A DNA stretch of 55,624 bases from contig JADHZB010000627.1 of assembly GCA_015657535.1 (NCBI GenBank), positions 362 to 55,985 on the forward strand, written 5' to 3'. The position numbers and the translations under genes were made by a program. The DNA comes from Nephromyces sp. MM_2019. Its lineage: Eukaryota > Apicomplexa > Aconoidasida > Nephromycida. The notes under the pieces were generated by a model. It did no database searches. It was not told the origin of the DNA and worked only from the letters and a program-made list of their open reading frames with translations. Shown one piece after another: positions 1 through 11,890 of the stretch; position 1 is the stretch's first letter, and the number at the start of each line of letters is the position of its first letter.

Positions 1-140
1 TGAGTTTTTTTGTGTAGTTTCTTGTGTGTGAGTTTTTTTGTGTAGTTTCTTGTGTGTGAGTTTTTTTGTGTAGTTTCTTGTGTGTGAGTTTTTTTGTGTA
101 GTTTCTTGTGTGTGAGTTTTTTTGTGTAGTTTCTTGTGTG
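1..140. repeat. 28-bp tandem repeat, five copies
   Basis: Five identical copies of a 28-bp unit (TGAG, seven T, then GTGTAGTTTCTTGTGTG) start at 1, 29, 57, 85 and 113. The array is cut by the window edge, so it may be longer. It lies upstream of the first visible topoisomerase I exon, so it is most likely intronic. The copies are identical, which implies recent expansion or homogenisation. Confidence 0.97.
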
Positions 141-387
141 TGATTCACTCTGCGTGATTTTTTGTATGACTTGGAGTGCATTGTGCGTGTGTATCTTTCT
201 CAGTTTCTCTATAAATTTTAGTGCCATTTTTTGTATGTACGTTTACTCTGCCACTGAGCTTGCCGGTATTTCTGCTTCATAACCTGCATTTATCAAGAAA
301 TTCGCATGTATTTTAGTAGCTTCTTTCACATTTTGTTTTGTATACTGTAAAATCCACTGTTAACGATTGTTGTGTGTGCGCCTACAG

Positions 388-3300
388 TGTGCATCACTGA
401 ATGCATATTTGAAGGAAATGATGACTGGCTTAACTGCAAAGGTATTTCGTACCTACAATGCCTCTATCACCCTCCAGCAGCAGCTCGAGAAGATACACAC
501 AGCAAACATTGACAAGACAAACTGCAATGAACTTCTTCAATTCTATAACGATGCTAATAGGTGATTCAGGGTGCTAATCATGTGTGCACACACGGCTTTT
601 GTCGAGTTTAATATATATATGTGTGTGTTAGAATCTGGTATTTTTTTTTATGGTAACTATGTGTATTTTGTAGCTGTTTCGTGGATTTTGTGATGTATGT
701 ACGGATCGTAACTCTGTCTTGTGCTGAATTACGCTCTGTGTATGGATTGTAGCTCCTCCCCCCTGTTGAATTGTGCTCAGTGTATGAATTTCTTCTCCGT
801 TTCTCGAGTATTTGCTCTGTGTGTTAGTTTGCTGTCTTTTTTTTAGCGCTTTTCTTGAGTTTTAATATCCTCTTCATTGTCCTAGCAGGTAGTGTATATA
901 CACTCGATATGCTATGCGTTTGGTGCCTTTTCATCGTTTGATGGTTTGTACAATCCTTTTTAAGGTCTCTTTGATCTTGGCTTTGCTGCACGAATCTGCT
1001 CATAGGGCCCCTACGCACACCTTGTATGTTTCGTGACTGTAAACACTTGTGATTTAGAATAACTCAAGTAGCTAGTTTAAGGCATACACAGGCACACACA
1101 GACACACACAGGCACACAACGCACACGCACATACGCACATACGCATACATACACGCAGCAAACACACACAACACACAGCACACAGAGAGCCCGCACACAC
1201 ACAAATGTGAAGATTTTACCCCTATTTTTCTGCGATTCTCTAGGGAAGTTGCTATTTTATGTAATCATCAGCGTAGCGTACCGAAGCAGCATGAAGCTTC
1301 AATGGAAAAGATGCAGAAGCAGTTAAATCTTCTCGATGAAGATATCAAAGAGTATCAGGAATATCTTCTTCACTTGAAGAAGGGGAAGACCTCGAAATTT
1401 AAAGTGAAATCTGAAGTTTTGGTATGATTTTTAGCCATTTTATGAGGAAGATGTTTTTTGTGTACACCTTTAAGCGTGAAAAGCTGCAAAGTGCAGGAAT
1501 CTGCCCAAAAGGCATATGTGAAAGAGGAAGGCTGCTGTTTACGTAACGCAGCTATATAACCTTGGATTTCTCGATCTATTTTCTCTTCAAAGTAGCTTTT
1601 TTTGCGCAGAATCAGGTCTATGCTTGCATTGTCTGCTATGATGAGTTGGAAGATGAATTCATGGGTGTAAACTGGGAGATAAAGGGGTAGAAGATGATGC
1701 GCACAAAGCTTGTGTGTTTGCTTGTATGAGCCTATGGCTCCGTGTGTGAGATATGCTCCATTTTATTGAGTATCGAAATCGAAACGGAGGATTTGTATTC
1801 TTACAGTGTATATACACTGGTTTTTTTGACGAAATACCACCTAATATGTGTGTTTGATATGCTTTTTATCTTCAAATCTGTACTACCCCAGTCCAGGTAA
1901 GCTGATTTGTGTGTGCACGCTGTGTGGATGTGTTTGCCCACCTCATATGTGTGTGGGTATGTGCTATGATTTATCTTTCGTCTTGCTTCAACCAATTTAT
2001 CCAAGCTGGCTGTGTGCACACGTTCTGTGTGTGCATTTTCCCTGCTGAAGTTTTTTTAATCATTTCAGCTTGATTATATTTGCATTGTCAATTTGAAAGT
2101 TTCGTGACTGAGTGTCGTTACATTGGCTTTCTGCTGTGTGTGGTAGGATTTGGATGGAAATCCAAGGAAACCAGTCACTAAGGAGGGAATGAAGGAGGTG
2201 GCCTGTCGCAGCAAGCTTAGCCAAGCACTGTGAGTAGCGTTTTATGCCTTTAAAAGAAGCTTTTTCTTATCTTTCTTTTTCACAAGATATGCTTGCTTCC
2301 CACATACACCTCTACTTTGGTAGAACTGTTTTTATGTCTATAAAACGGTGATAACTCCTTCTTGCATGTCTAAGACAGAGATTCTTTGGGTTTTGTTAGG
2401 TTTAGTGTTTGTGTAATGCGCCTGATGATTTTCTGAGTAGCTATGGCTTGTTGTAGGGCTGTAAGTTACGATTATTATTCTCTCGATTGGAGCTGGTAGT
2501 TGTTCCCTGTGTGCGTGTGTGTCAAACTTGTGTGGAATTTTTCGCTGTTTGTGGGTATTTTCAAGTCTTTATATGGCGTTTACCTCAATTTCTGGGTATA
2601 TCTAGAGCTATGTGTAGTAACGTACTGAGTGATCCGTTTCTGCGTAAATACACACAGTATTTTTTTTGCGTGGCTTCTATCGTATCTTCTGTATGCTAGG
2701 TCACCACACTGCACTAAGTTAATACAATGCCCTATAATTCCCATTTTGGCATGATTATGCCTCACAATTTCTGTGTGTGTGTGTGCTCGAGCCAATTTTT
2801 TTCTTATGCCATAGTTAAATATGGTGATTTTGCTTGCCTTAGTGTATATTAGCACTGCATATTACTGTGTTATATATTTGTTTTGAGACCATGTGAAGTA
2901 GTGATTTCAGCCCTAATGTAGCACTTCTTGCTAGCTCTTTGTGTGTTGTTTTTTCTTTTTGTTTTGCTCAGGAAAAAGAGGCAAAACCATATGTTGAAGA
3001 TGCGAATCAAAGACGATAACAAGACTGTGGCTCTAGGAACATCGAAGATCAACTATATGGATCCTAGGATAACTGTAGCCTTTTGCAAGAGCTATGAGAT
3101 TAACATTGAGAGATGCTTTAACAAGGTTGGATAAAAATAGGTGGATCTATATATGTATTGCATGCGTTTAGCGTTATATTCTACTTGGGTGTGTGCGAGG
3201 ATAAAAATTTTGATGCTTATGCGCTTATATGGCTTTAAATACATGTGTGCTGCCGTTTAACTATCAACTGTGGGAGTGTAGAGATAAGTTGGGCTTTATC

Positions 3301-3797
3301 TTCATCATTTTGCATTTCTATCATCTTGCTAATTATTTCCATTAATTTGACGAAATGTGGGTATTCTGTCATTTTTCTCTCTTTTTATTCTTTTCTTTAC
3401 TTGTTCCTATCGTATATACTAGTTTTTGTATGCGTGTGCACGCAGCTGGGTGTATGTGAGCTTCTGTTGTATTTTTGAGTGTTTATGTATATCCTGTCTT
3501 CCTCTTCCCCCGTCTTGCGTGTGTGTGCACCCACTTAATCATTATGTCTACGCTTAGCAGTGTGTGTGCCCACGTCTACTGTGCTGATGAGTATGCGGTG
3601 TTGCTCTAGCAGTGTGTGCTGCTTTCTGGGTATACACTTTACCCATATATATGAATGTGCTACTCTATCGGAAGTTTAGTAGTTTTTAAAACCCTCTGGA
3701 TGTTAGTTCCTCAAATGAAGCTCTGTGCCTCCGATTGCAGAGTCTAAGGCTGAAGTTTCCATGGGCTATGTTCTCTAGAATGGACTTTAAATTTTGA
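388..3797 (+). CDS. TOP1: DNA topoisomerase I (type IB), C-terminal part, five exons, 5' incomplete
   Basis: Nuclear type IB topoisomerase: relaxes supercoils through a transient 3'-phosphotyrosyl bond. Exons read: 388-560, 1244-1421, 2147-2229, 2972-3125, 3741-3797. Exon 1 has the core motif [17 protein letters not shown]; exon 2 has VAILCNHQR and starts the linker; exon 4 has [17 protein letters not shown], with the active-site Tyr codon at 3054-3056. The last exon (acceptor gattgcag at 3731-3740) encodes LRLKFPWA and ends in F then TGA, matching the family C-terminus (REKFAWA, ending YEF). That join needs a weak donor, GTTGGA at 3126; without it the frame stops at 3132-3134, before the conserved tail. 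Phases agree at every junction. The N-terminal and most core exons lie upstream of the window. Introns (615-742 nt) are TG-rich. A possible poly(A) signal AATAAA is at 3823-3828. Confidence 0.96.
1081..1204. repeat. CA-rich degenerate microsatellite in a TOP1 intron
   Basis: Imperfect (CA)n with ACGCACAT variants in the intron before the exon at 1244. The flanking intron sequence is instead TG-rich on the same strand. Confidence 0.85.
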
Positions 3798-6700
3798 CTC
3801 TGGAATGAGGAAATTCTCTCTAAATAAACGTAATCAAAAACAAGCGCACACGCGCTGCTAGGATACCGATACGTATACAAATCCTCATGTGCAGAGTAAT
3901 GAACGCATTTTTTCCCCCTCGCGTGCATCTTCATATTCGCATGTCAATTACTCAAAAACTCCAAAATTCCCCCAAACTGACACCAACTGCCCCTCCCACC
4001 TATTTTACCCTCCTCTGGATGAGCTCGCTCTTCAAGGTGCTTGCAAGCTGATTCCTTCCCCACTACCTACATGCGTGCATACAAGCTCGTGCACGCAACT
4101 TTATTAGTACACTCATTCCTGCAACCTTTAGTACAGAAACATCTCAGCGATAAGTCGAATATACCAGGTGGCTGCCTAAACTGACCTATTTTGACGCGCG
4201 TAAATTGATTTTAGAAAACTTCTAAACGTCTGTTAGTGAATATGCGATGCAGTTTCCTTCTGTTCTGCGTTTTTATGATTCCTGCTTCTACGGCTATCAG
4301 CCGCTCACTGAAAAGTTACCGTACCAGCGAGTGTTACTGCATCAATTCAGACCCTGAATTCAATGGTTTACACAACTAAGATCTATTGAAGGGCTATATG
4401 CTTCAGCTAATCTTAATTATTAAAACTAGTCACGATTTCATTTCTAGCTTAAAGTGCAGCTATAGTAAGTGTCGGCAAACAGAGTAGTACTGATGCTTGT
4501 AATGAATCAATTTCATGTAATAAGCGGAGATGCGGAGACGCTCACATACAACTAGTTACTTTATTGTTATTGAGGAAATTTCCCTTTGATTGGAACTTGG
4601 CCCACATATTCTATATTTGGCTAGCTTTCACTAGCCCCATATGTGTGTGTCCCGTCCGTTGTGAAAAACCTGCCATATAGCTGTTCTCCTGCTGGCGTCA
4701 AAGCAAGACATAACAGCAGCTTGCTTAGCTTGCTTTCTCTCGTTAGACACGTCTGGTACTTGCTTTCAAGCTGGTACATACGAGGTCTTGTGGGTATACG
4801 GCAATATCAGTGTGTTTGCATTCATATGATTGTCTTGGTGTGCTGTTATATGGGGGTTTTGGGAAATTTGTATGCGATGATCGCAGTGTGTCATTGTGTG
4901 TGGAATATCTCTCTGGTAATGAGGTGTCGCTGTGTACGGAATATCTCTCTGTTAATGGTGTGTCATTGTGTGTAGAATATCTCTCTGGTAATGGTGTGTC
5001 ATTGTTCGTGGAATTCCTGTTTCCAGTGTAGTATATCTGTTATTTGTTTGGCGAACTAATAGTACGTTGGCAAACGATGATCTTGGTGCTTGCAAATGGG
5101 CCTATGTTCATTACTGCGTACCTCTGCGCCTAATTTTTCCTGTAAATTTTAATAAAGTCACGAGATAGTGCAAGCTCTGCTGCGTAATGGATTGTTTCGT
5201 GTGTGAAACTGGAAGAGCTATAGTGGTGAAGTGCTGATTACAGTCTACAAGCTTAAATCATCCTGTGGAGGGCTTTTTTTACAGGTGTGAAACCTTCGGG
5301 TTTCGTCTTGCTAAGTGGTTCATCTAAACAGATATTTGTATTTGTTCCAACTGGCAGTACAACAGCTTGGAACACAATGTCTTCTAAAATCAGAGATACA
5401 ATAATTTATGTACTTTTAAAAATTCGTTACATAAAACACCTCTACTTGCATTTTCTTCTAATATTAATGTAGAGGCGGCCAAAGTTATACTAAACGGGAA
5501 ATGGTTGTTCTTGAGCTTTCCCAGAGTGTATGTCTCTGCATGTTTTAACTTTTCAAAATTACTTAAATAAGCTAGCTTATTGCTTGGCCACGTTTCACAT
5601 ATTTTTGATATTTGGCTAGTATGTTTAAATGCAGGTGTGTACATCATGGTGATGGCTAGATACCAACGTGGGCGGTGGATCCAAACGTGAAACGTATGAC
5701 TACATCAGATAGCTTCTCCATCGCATCCACACCGGAGGTTCACCTACAGTTCGATTTATGAATTTTTTGCCCACTCTGTAAAATATGTGCTCAGCCTTTT
5801 TTGTGCATCGTAGCAGATTATGTCGTTAAAAGGCTTGTACACTGCTAACCTAACAGCTGTTCTCCAGAAAATTTATGCCAGGCCTGTTCTGCTAGGACCT
5901 GTGAAGGGGTTATGGCATAAAATTTGCTGTTACCTCTCTTAACTTCAAGGAATAATTCATTGTCGGATTGTTAGCACTGCTCTTTCCCATCGCTCTTTGG
6001 GTTCAGCAGTCCATGCTTCTATGTAACTATGCTTATAAGAATGAGGAAACGTGTTCATCGCTCTGGATGGGCATGTGTATGCGTAGCGTATCCAATCAAG
6101 TTTCTGTGTTAAGCGGTACATGCATGTGGATGTCCGTGTAGGTATATGTTAAATAAGTTAAAGCGTATCTAGTGGTACGCATTCTTGTACATCATTACCA
6201 TGGCGGCATACATTACACACCTACCACGTTTATAGGAATTGGTGAGTCCAAAAATTAATGGAATGAGTTCATATAAAGTTATATAAACAATTATATACTA
6301 ATATTAATAATTGTAATATCAATGATTTTGTTATATGTAATACGAGGATCAATATTTATGCTGCTTATGTTTACTTTATTTCACTAATAAAAGTCATGCC
6401 AAAGTATTTGGCGTTTTCAAAAATTTGTGGACGCTTTATAGTTTCTATTGAGCTCCCGAGACAGTACCTGAAACTGCGTACAGAAAAAGCAATGAAAATT
6501 TCAATCTAAATGAGCACTTTTACTGATGAGATGTAATTAAATCCGGGAATCTATGCAACGACATGCACAGACATATACTACGCTAAGGCGTAGCGGTACT
6601 TTTCCTCTTTTCATGTGTATATTAGATATGTATTTGTCAATGGGGGACGCACCCCTAAGCTTGCTGGCAGATGAGATGCTATTTCTGGGGATTCTGCTGA

Positions 6701-7700
6701 ATTCACATTCTGGAGAAATACCTAGCACTCTAGGTTGCGAATATAGCATTTTCCCTGCTGTGAATGATCACCGGCTTTTTTTATTACGTAGAAGGTAGAA
6801 AACGCATTTTTGTAAACTTTCCGGGAGTTTATGCTTCCTTCTACTTAAAAACTTACAATTGGTGTCATTAAATTGTACGGATAACGCTCATTGGACCGCT
6901 GGCTACTCATGGCTGGCTGCCATTGCCCTTTACCTTGATTTTATACCAAGACAAAAGAAGCAAACTCTTAAAAATACCTTAAAACCGTCTTATAAAAAAA
7001 AAAAATAATGCTGACCATCGTCTGGAAGTGAAGGAAAGCAGTCGCAATGGGACATTTGATCTGCGGTATGCCTCCCGTGCTCTAACTGTGGAGCAACGAG
7101 CGAGTGGTAGTAGCTGTGCGCGTTTATGACCAAGCCTACTTAGTGTGCTCGTGCGGAAGGTTGTCGGCAGCGCTCATGGTGCTAAAAGAGCAATTGTAGC
7201 AACGCCAAATGCTTTTTCTTGGGAGGGAAGTCCTTACATATTAAAATTCATCCGCTGATATCATTTTTTATCTGTTCAGCGCGATGAGGAATACATCCAT
7301 GATGTGGGTTTCTTGTAGATTTCGAGCGGCCGGGCTCAAAAAAGAAGGATCCACATTTTGATTTAGGTACATGAAAATTGTACTGCGCATGTGAAGCTTC
7401 TATCATAGAAACCCTTCAGTGCTAGCGAATTCGGTAACTTTTACGATTCTTCCCCCGTGCTTTGGCTCTACCAACCTCACTATAAGGCATGTAATTTTCA
7501 CCGCATATGGTCAATCGTGCCTCTCCTAGCTGCTAAAATTGATTGCCTAGGTTCCTCATGATTATAATTTAATTTTTTTAAAAGTAGTTTCTAAATCTCA
7601 TTATGCATCATCATAGCATGTCCCTCTCTCCACCGCACACTCTGGACCAGATGGTCTGCCTCTATTTTTCACATCTAAACTTAATCATCTTCATCAAATG
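3798..7700. other. Gene-poor stretch after TOP1
   Basis: Starts with the TOP1 3' flank (AATAAA at 3823). I see no convincing gene. It holds a 36-bp minisatellite (about 4884-5020) and possible short exons on the minus strand between 5,760 and 4,640 (see findings). A 40-codon plus-strand ORF at about 5,820-5,942 has no recognisable motif. The rest is AT-rich with many stops. Confidence 0.5.
4884..5020. repeat. 36-bp minisatellite, about 3.5 copies
   Basis: A degenerate unit close to GTGTGTCATTGTGTGTGG followed by AATATCTCTCTGGTAATG repeats every 36 bp. On the plus strand one frame stays open and gives a 12-residue repeat (VSLCVEYLSGNG-like), because 36 is a multiple of three. Changes are not limited to silent positions and there is no surrounding gene, so I read it as non-coding. 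Confidence 0.8.
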
Positions 7701-7961
7701 TCACCTCCGCTTCGCGGTTCTATTGCATCTCATTAGTCCTAAAGGGGCCACCAAAGGCTGAATGACCCTTATTCTCGTATGTGAACACAAGTAATTTGAT
7801 GTTTTTGAAGTATCTTCCTGTTTGTGTTCACTGCTTTTACTTGTTATGGGCATTACAGCCTCTTTCAAGGGGGCCCCTGAAATATACGTCAGAAAGTCTA
7901 GGATAAACAGAGGAATTAACCCAAGACTCAGCAAGAGGAAAATACCCCATCTTTGATGCAT
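7701..7961 (-). CDS. Possible 86-aa single-pass membrane protein
   Basis: Not recognised. The ORF starts with ATG and has a strong hydrophobic helix at about residues 6-28 (GIFLLLSLGLIPLFILDFL) that could be a signal anchor, followed by a polar Ser/Lys/Thr stretch and a basic C-terminus. It begins only 27 bp from the start codon of the gene at 7,988 on the other strand, so it would share a very small promoter or overlap that gene's 5' UTR. An ACAG that could serve as a plus-strand splice acceptor lies inside it. Chance is quite possible. Confidence 0.25.
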   Translation of the reverse strand: MHQRWGIFLLLSLGLIPLFILDFLTYISGAPLKEAVMPITSKSSEHKQEDTSKTSNYLCSHTRIRVIQPLVAPLGLMRCNRTAKRR

Positions 7962-7987
7962 CAGTAAAGGTAATTTCCAATTTTTTT

Positions 7988-10144
7988 ATGATGAATGCTC
8001 AGGCGAGGCATTTTACAAAGAACACCTGGAGTTTTGTGAGGAAATTTTCCTCTTATCTGAACTCCTCATATCATCACGCTATTCTTCATAGGCCATTCTC
8101 TAATGTCTCATCCTTACGCTTCAATTCTTTCTCTCGGAAAAACCCCCTCCCCAGTAAGCCCATTCGTTGGGGTGTCGCTCTCTTAGGCGCCCAGGTTATA
8201 GTAACCGCCTACTGGGAGCTTTTGGTCCGAGGTAGAGCCGTGAGAGGACAAAAACGTAGTGCAAAAGAGTTTCAAGGAGATACGCCGTACTATGGAAAGT
8301 CCTGGGGTTACGCTACTGACTACTACATAGAGCTGAGTTTGCAGGATGGAGACCTCCTTTTCTTTGAGTTCAACCTGAAGATGCTACATGTTCATGAGGT
8401 AGTTAAGAAGTTGCTGGTCAATTACATTTCTGGTACGAAATATGACGGGGTTGGTGTGGTTTTTCACGATGAAAATGGCATCTGTTGTGTTGCGGATGGG
8501 TTTCAGCAAGGGGTGAAAGGCAAAGTATGTTACCAGAGTTATTCAGAATGGCTAGGAAAATCAATGTATAAAAAGGTAACGCTGAGAAGGTTGAGGTTTT
8601 CTGGAAACTATGCTCAACAGGGAATTTGCGAATTATTAAGATCCGGCACAAAAAATGCACCTGGAGAGGGAAGGGATGAAGGTTTGAGAGAGTATTCTAA
8701 AACTCCCCATATTGATCCTCCAGATAATAACAATCAATGCGAGTCGTTTAGTTTTATTAAGAATGAGTTAGATAAGAATAAATCAAATCATTCCGATTTA
8801 TCCCACCCTGAAGAAGTTGAGTCATCCCCCCCTTATAATTCGGTTAATCAATCTATTTTGTTACCATCAACATCACCTATCGAATTTACTCGTCCTGCCA
8901 CCGCTTCTCAAAATATTTCCAGTGCATTAATGAAAAAACCTTCGATACTTTCACAGCTTTATGCGGATTATACTAGGGAGAGGAGTAACAAGAAGGCCTT
9001 CAACGGCATATCCAAGGTTCTCAGATGTGGATGGGAGTTGGCAGTATACTCTGTAATGTTGAACCGCTTGATTGATCTCCTGAATGATTCCATAAACGTG
9101 GGAGGTAGCGAGTTGCTTCTTGCGAGTTCTTGGATAAAACCCTCCAATGATCTAGTAGTTTCTAACTTATCCAAGGAATCTCAGGAAGGCTGCAAAAATA
9201 CGTCACTTCAGTCATGCTCCATTTCTTCCGAGTCGTCTCCCTCGGAAACTAGCTCTCTAGATGACAGATATAGAAATGAGGCTCTCCTGCGGAAAATTTT
9301 TACTATTGCCAAGGAAAAGGCGAAACTTAGACTGACTACAGAGAACGAGCGTGATAGTAACTCTATGGAGAGAGGTGCGAATGCAAATGTCAGCAGGGTA
9401 GATGAGTTGATTAGCTGGATTATACATTACGAAGAAAAAATCAGCGGTGTTATGGCGGAGATCTCAGCTCTTCCTGCATACAAGGACTATGAGAGGCCTT
9501 TTGATAGAGTTGAGAGTGTAGAGGAAGGGTTACGATATGTTTCTGAGGAGGAGCGGAGTGGCAATAGCAGCGGCTTGGAAAGCAATATGGAATTTAGAAC
9601 TTCTGTCACAGGTGGTAACGATTCACAAGCAAGTATTCTAGGATCGCATACTGGTAAGGATCACGGTGAAAGAGGAGATGATTTTGATGGAATGCTAAAG
9701 AACGACGGCCTGCGAGCCATAGGGAGTACAGCAGAAATGTTAAGTTTGATTTCAGAGAGCCGCCCCACACGACACCACTCATTGTTTGAAAGCCATGACA
9801 TTTCGCGACAGCGCTCGCTGCGTTTATACCCAAAGAGTTGGGGGACTTATTGGAAAACCAACTTCTTTCAAGTAGGCTCGGGTTTGGCAGCATTGATTTA
9901 TCAACAGGTTGGATTGCTTCCAGTTTACCCACCAAGCTATATGTGGACTGTCACTGATTTCTTAGCTATGGAAACTCTATTAGCCCCAGAGGCCCCGCTG
10001 TGTGAAGGTGCAACCTCTGCAACTGTTTCACCCTCGCTTTCCGGTATATTTCATATCAGGCAGGAAGAAGTTGAAGACATTCAGTACGAGCGGTATCAAG
10101 CGGTAAAACTTGACAGAAAAAGCAAACCTGTAAGGATCGCTTAA
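7988..10144 (+). CDS. Membrane-anchored permuted papain/NlpC-P60-like protein, probably catalytically dead
   Basis: A 718-aa intronless ORF. Residues 1-60 are basic, Ser/Asn-rich and nearly free of acid, like a mitochondrial presequence; a hydrophobic helix follows at 61-80 (WGVALLGAQVIVTAYWELLV). Residues 119-159 resemble the first half of a YaeF/YiiX-type (C92) permuted papain fold: QDGDLLFFEF, then KYDGVGVVF where active members have DHVG. Residues 626-660 resemble the second half: FFQVGSGLAALIYQQVGLLP, where active members have C-S-x-L-V-A. The expected His (about 154) and Cys (630) are both Gly. About 230-600 is a Ser/Glu-rich insertion, probably disordered. Seen: motifs and composition. 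Inferred: family, lost activity and mitochondrial location. The start could be either Met of ATGATG. Confidence 0.55.
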   Translation: MMNAQARHFTKNTWSFVRKFSSYLNSSYHHAILHRPFSNVSSLRFNSFSRKNPLPSKPIRWGVALLGAQVIVTAYWELLVRGRAVRGQKRSAKEFQGDTPYYGKSWGYATDYYIELSLQDGDLLFFEFNLKMLHVHEVVKKLLVNYISGTKYDGVGVVFHDENGICCVADGFQQGVKGKVCYQSYSEWLGKSMYKKVTLRRLRFSGNYAQQGICELLRSGTKNAPGEGRDEGLREYSKTPHIDPPDNNNQCESFSFIKNELDKNKSNHSDLSHPEEVESSPPYNSVNQSILLPSTSPIEFTRPATASQNISSALMKKPSILSQLYADYTRERSNKKAFNGISKVLRCGWELAVYSVMLNRLIDLLNDSINVGGSELLLASSWIKPSNDLVVSNLSKESQEGCKNTSLQSCSISSESSPSETSSLDDRYRNEALLRKIFTIAKEKAKLRLTTENERDSNSMERGANANVSRVDELISWIIHYEEKISGVMAEISALPAYKDYERPFDRVESVEEGLRYVSEEERSGNSSGLESNMEFRTSVTGGNDSQASILGSHTGKDHGERGDDFDGMLKNDGLRAIGSTAEMLSLISESRPTRHHSLFESHDISRQRSLRLYPKSWGTYWKTNFFQVGSGLAALIYQQVGLLPVYPPSYMWTVTDFLAMETLLAPEAPLCEGATSATVSPSLSGIFHIRQEEVEDIQYERYQAVKLDRKSKPVRIA

Positions 10145-11890
10145 TATCTTTTCGTGAAATTATGGGAAAGGGGGATAGAATTGAAAGAAAAAGGCATGCG
10201 CTAGATGGAGCAGTAAAAGAAGAATGGAAAAACATATCTAGAATGAATAAGGGGATATACTTAATTATCAGGAGGCTCGGGAAGGGAGGGAGGATATTGT
10301 ATGTTGCGCGGAAGTCATGTGTTAAATTATTAAAAGGATTAGTAGATATGACAATGAAATGATTGCTGTACCATGGAAAATTTTTGTTTAATTTTTGAAG
10401 TGCTAAGAACCGGAAGAATATGGTAAGAACTTATAAGTGGTAAATAGGAATGAGCTGCCGATGCTGACTAATTATAGCGAAGCATGAAGGTTTGTTATGA
10501 TTTCTTCTTCAGTAACTTAATTTGGTATCGCTTGTGCTGGAAACCATGGATTATAAATCGCATCTACGCATGTCATTTAGTCTTTTCAGTTTCAATCTAA
10601 ACTTATTGCGCTCATGGCTGTGGTTTACATGGAATTGTAGCACCATCTACACGTTAAAATGAGTTGGATACCTCTTTGATAAATCAGTTAATTAAGATTT
10701 TATATATTGAACTCTACTTAAGCAGATTACACTACACTTCCGGCTCATATTCGTATGCTTTGCTGTCCGTAAATGTCTCCATAGAATATCTCGTTTCTGT
10801 ACATATACGCATCTATCGAATGTAGCATGCTAGAATATGTTTTTTATGAATCTGCGTTTACTTTCGATCCGTTCAGCCTGCATACTTCAATTTCTAGCAA
10901 AAGGCTTTATTTTTCATTTCACATGATTTTGGCTAGTTACTGAATATTTAGCATGTGATTTGCTCATGGCGAATTTCCATGGTCGAAAGCCATTGAGAAT
11001 AGTAACCTACCATATAATTGATAGTACTGACTGGACAGTTCTTGGGCAGCGAAGCATTCTACAGCTGTAGTTTTAAAAACACAAGAAAGAACATTGCTTT
11101 GCATGCAACCAAGCTCCCTATGCTAGAAAAAAAAGTACTTCGCACAATATCTTAGATACTGCTGGTGCCTTTACCACCTATTATCCATCTGGCGATTCCA
11201 AAAACGCAGTGTAGCCAAGTGTGCCTGACTCTTTATGTTAGGGCCTTATCTGCAGTCCGCTGTCTTTAATAAAATTCAAGTACATCAGTGTTGTGTATTT
11301 ATACTACTAGATATTCTTCTATGAGTAAGATGCCGCTGTATGTATTGGTTTGAAATGGTACTGTCTATTCAGGGACCCCGAAAGGCTGTTGTATACAGCG
11401 AGTTATTTTAAATGATGGATTTGTCGCTAAAAAATCATCTTACCAGCCTTGCAGCAAATTAAGTTGCTCCATTAATATTAATATAAGAAAATTGGTAGCA
11501 ACATCGCTAGTTCTTTTTAAATTAATAGGAATAAGTGAAGGCGAGAAGATTATTGTAGGAAATCCTGATACCCTTGGACTGGCTGCACCGCTTCTACAAT
11601 TAGTACTGATTGCATAAAGAAGTACAATTTAGGAGTTATCTAGGAAAGGACGCCACATCAAGCGTAATTTACTTGGAATAAGTTCACTTGTATTTATTTT
11701 GGGAGCAATTCATATTGGCTTTTTTTGCATGCATAAAGTCCGGAATCACTAATGATTAGAAATGTACAATACTCCAAGCGTCAACGGGATTCTCTTTTGG
11801 TGATGCCTCTCGTGCTTGTAATGCTACTATGAATAGCGGCGCACAACATAAGTGACTATACTAATAAGGTGGGTATGAGGCTTGCAATTA
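10145..11890. other. Gene-poor stretch, no clear features
   Basis: AT-rich, with 3' flank of the 718-aa gene. A 66-codon ORF at 10162-10362 begins 18 bp after that gene's stop but has no motif. A minus-strand piece near 10,990-11,060 (open frame followed by GTAGGT) is exon-like but isolated. Confidence 0.5.

Noticed and set aside
10162..10362. 66-codon Lys-rich ORF directly after the 718-aa gene
   Set aside because: No motif, no separate promoter space and A-rich composition; likely 3' UTR.
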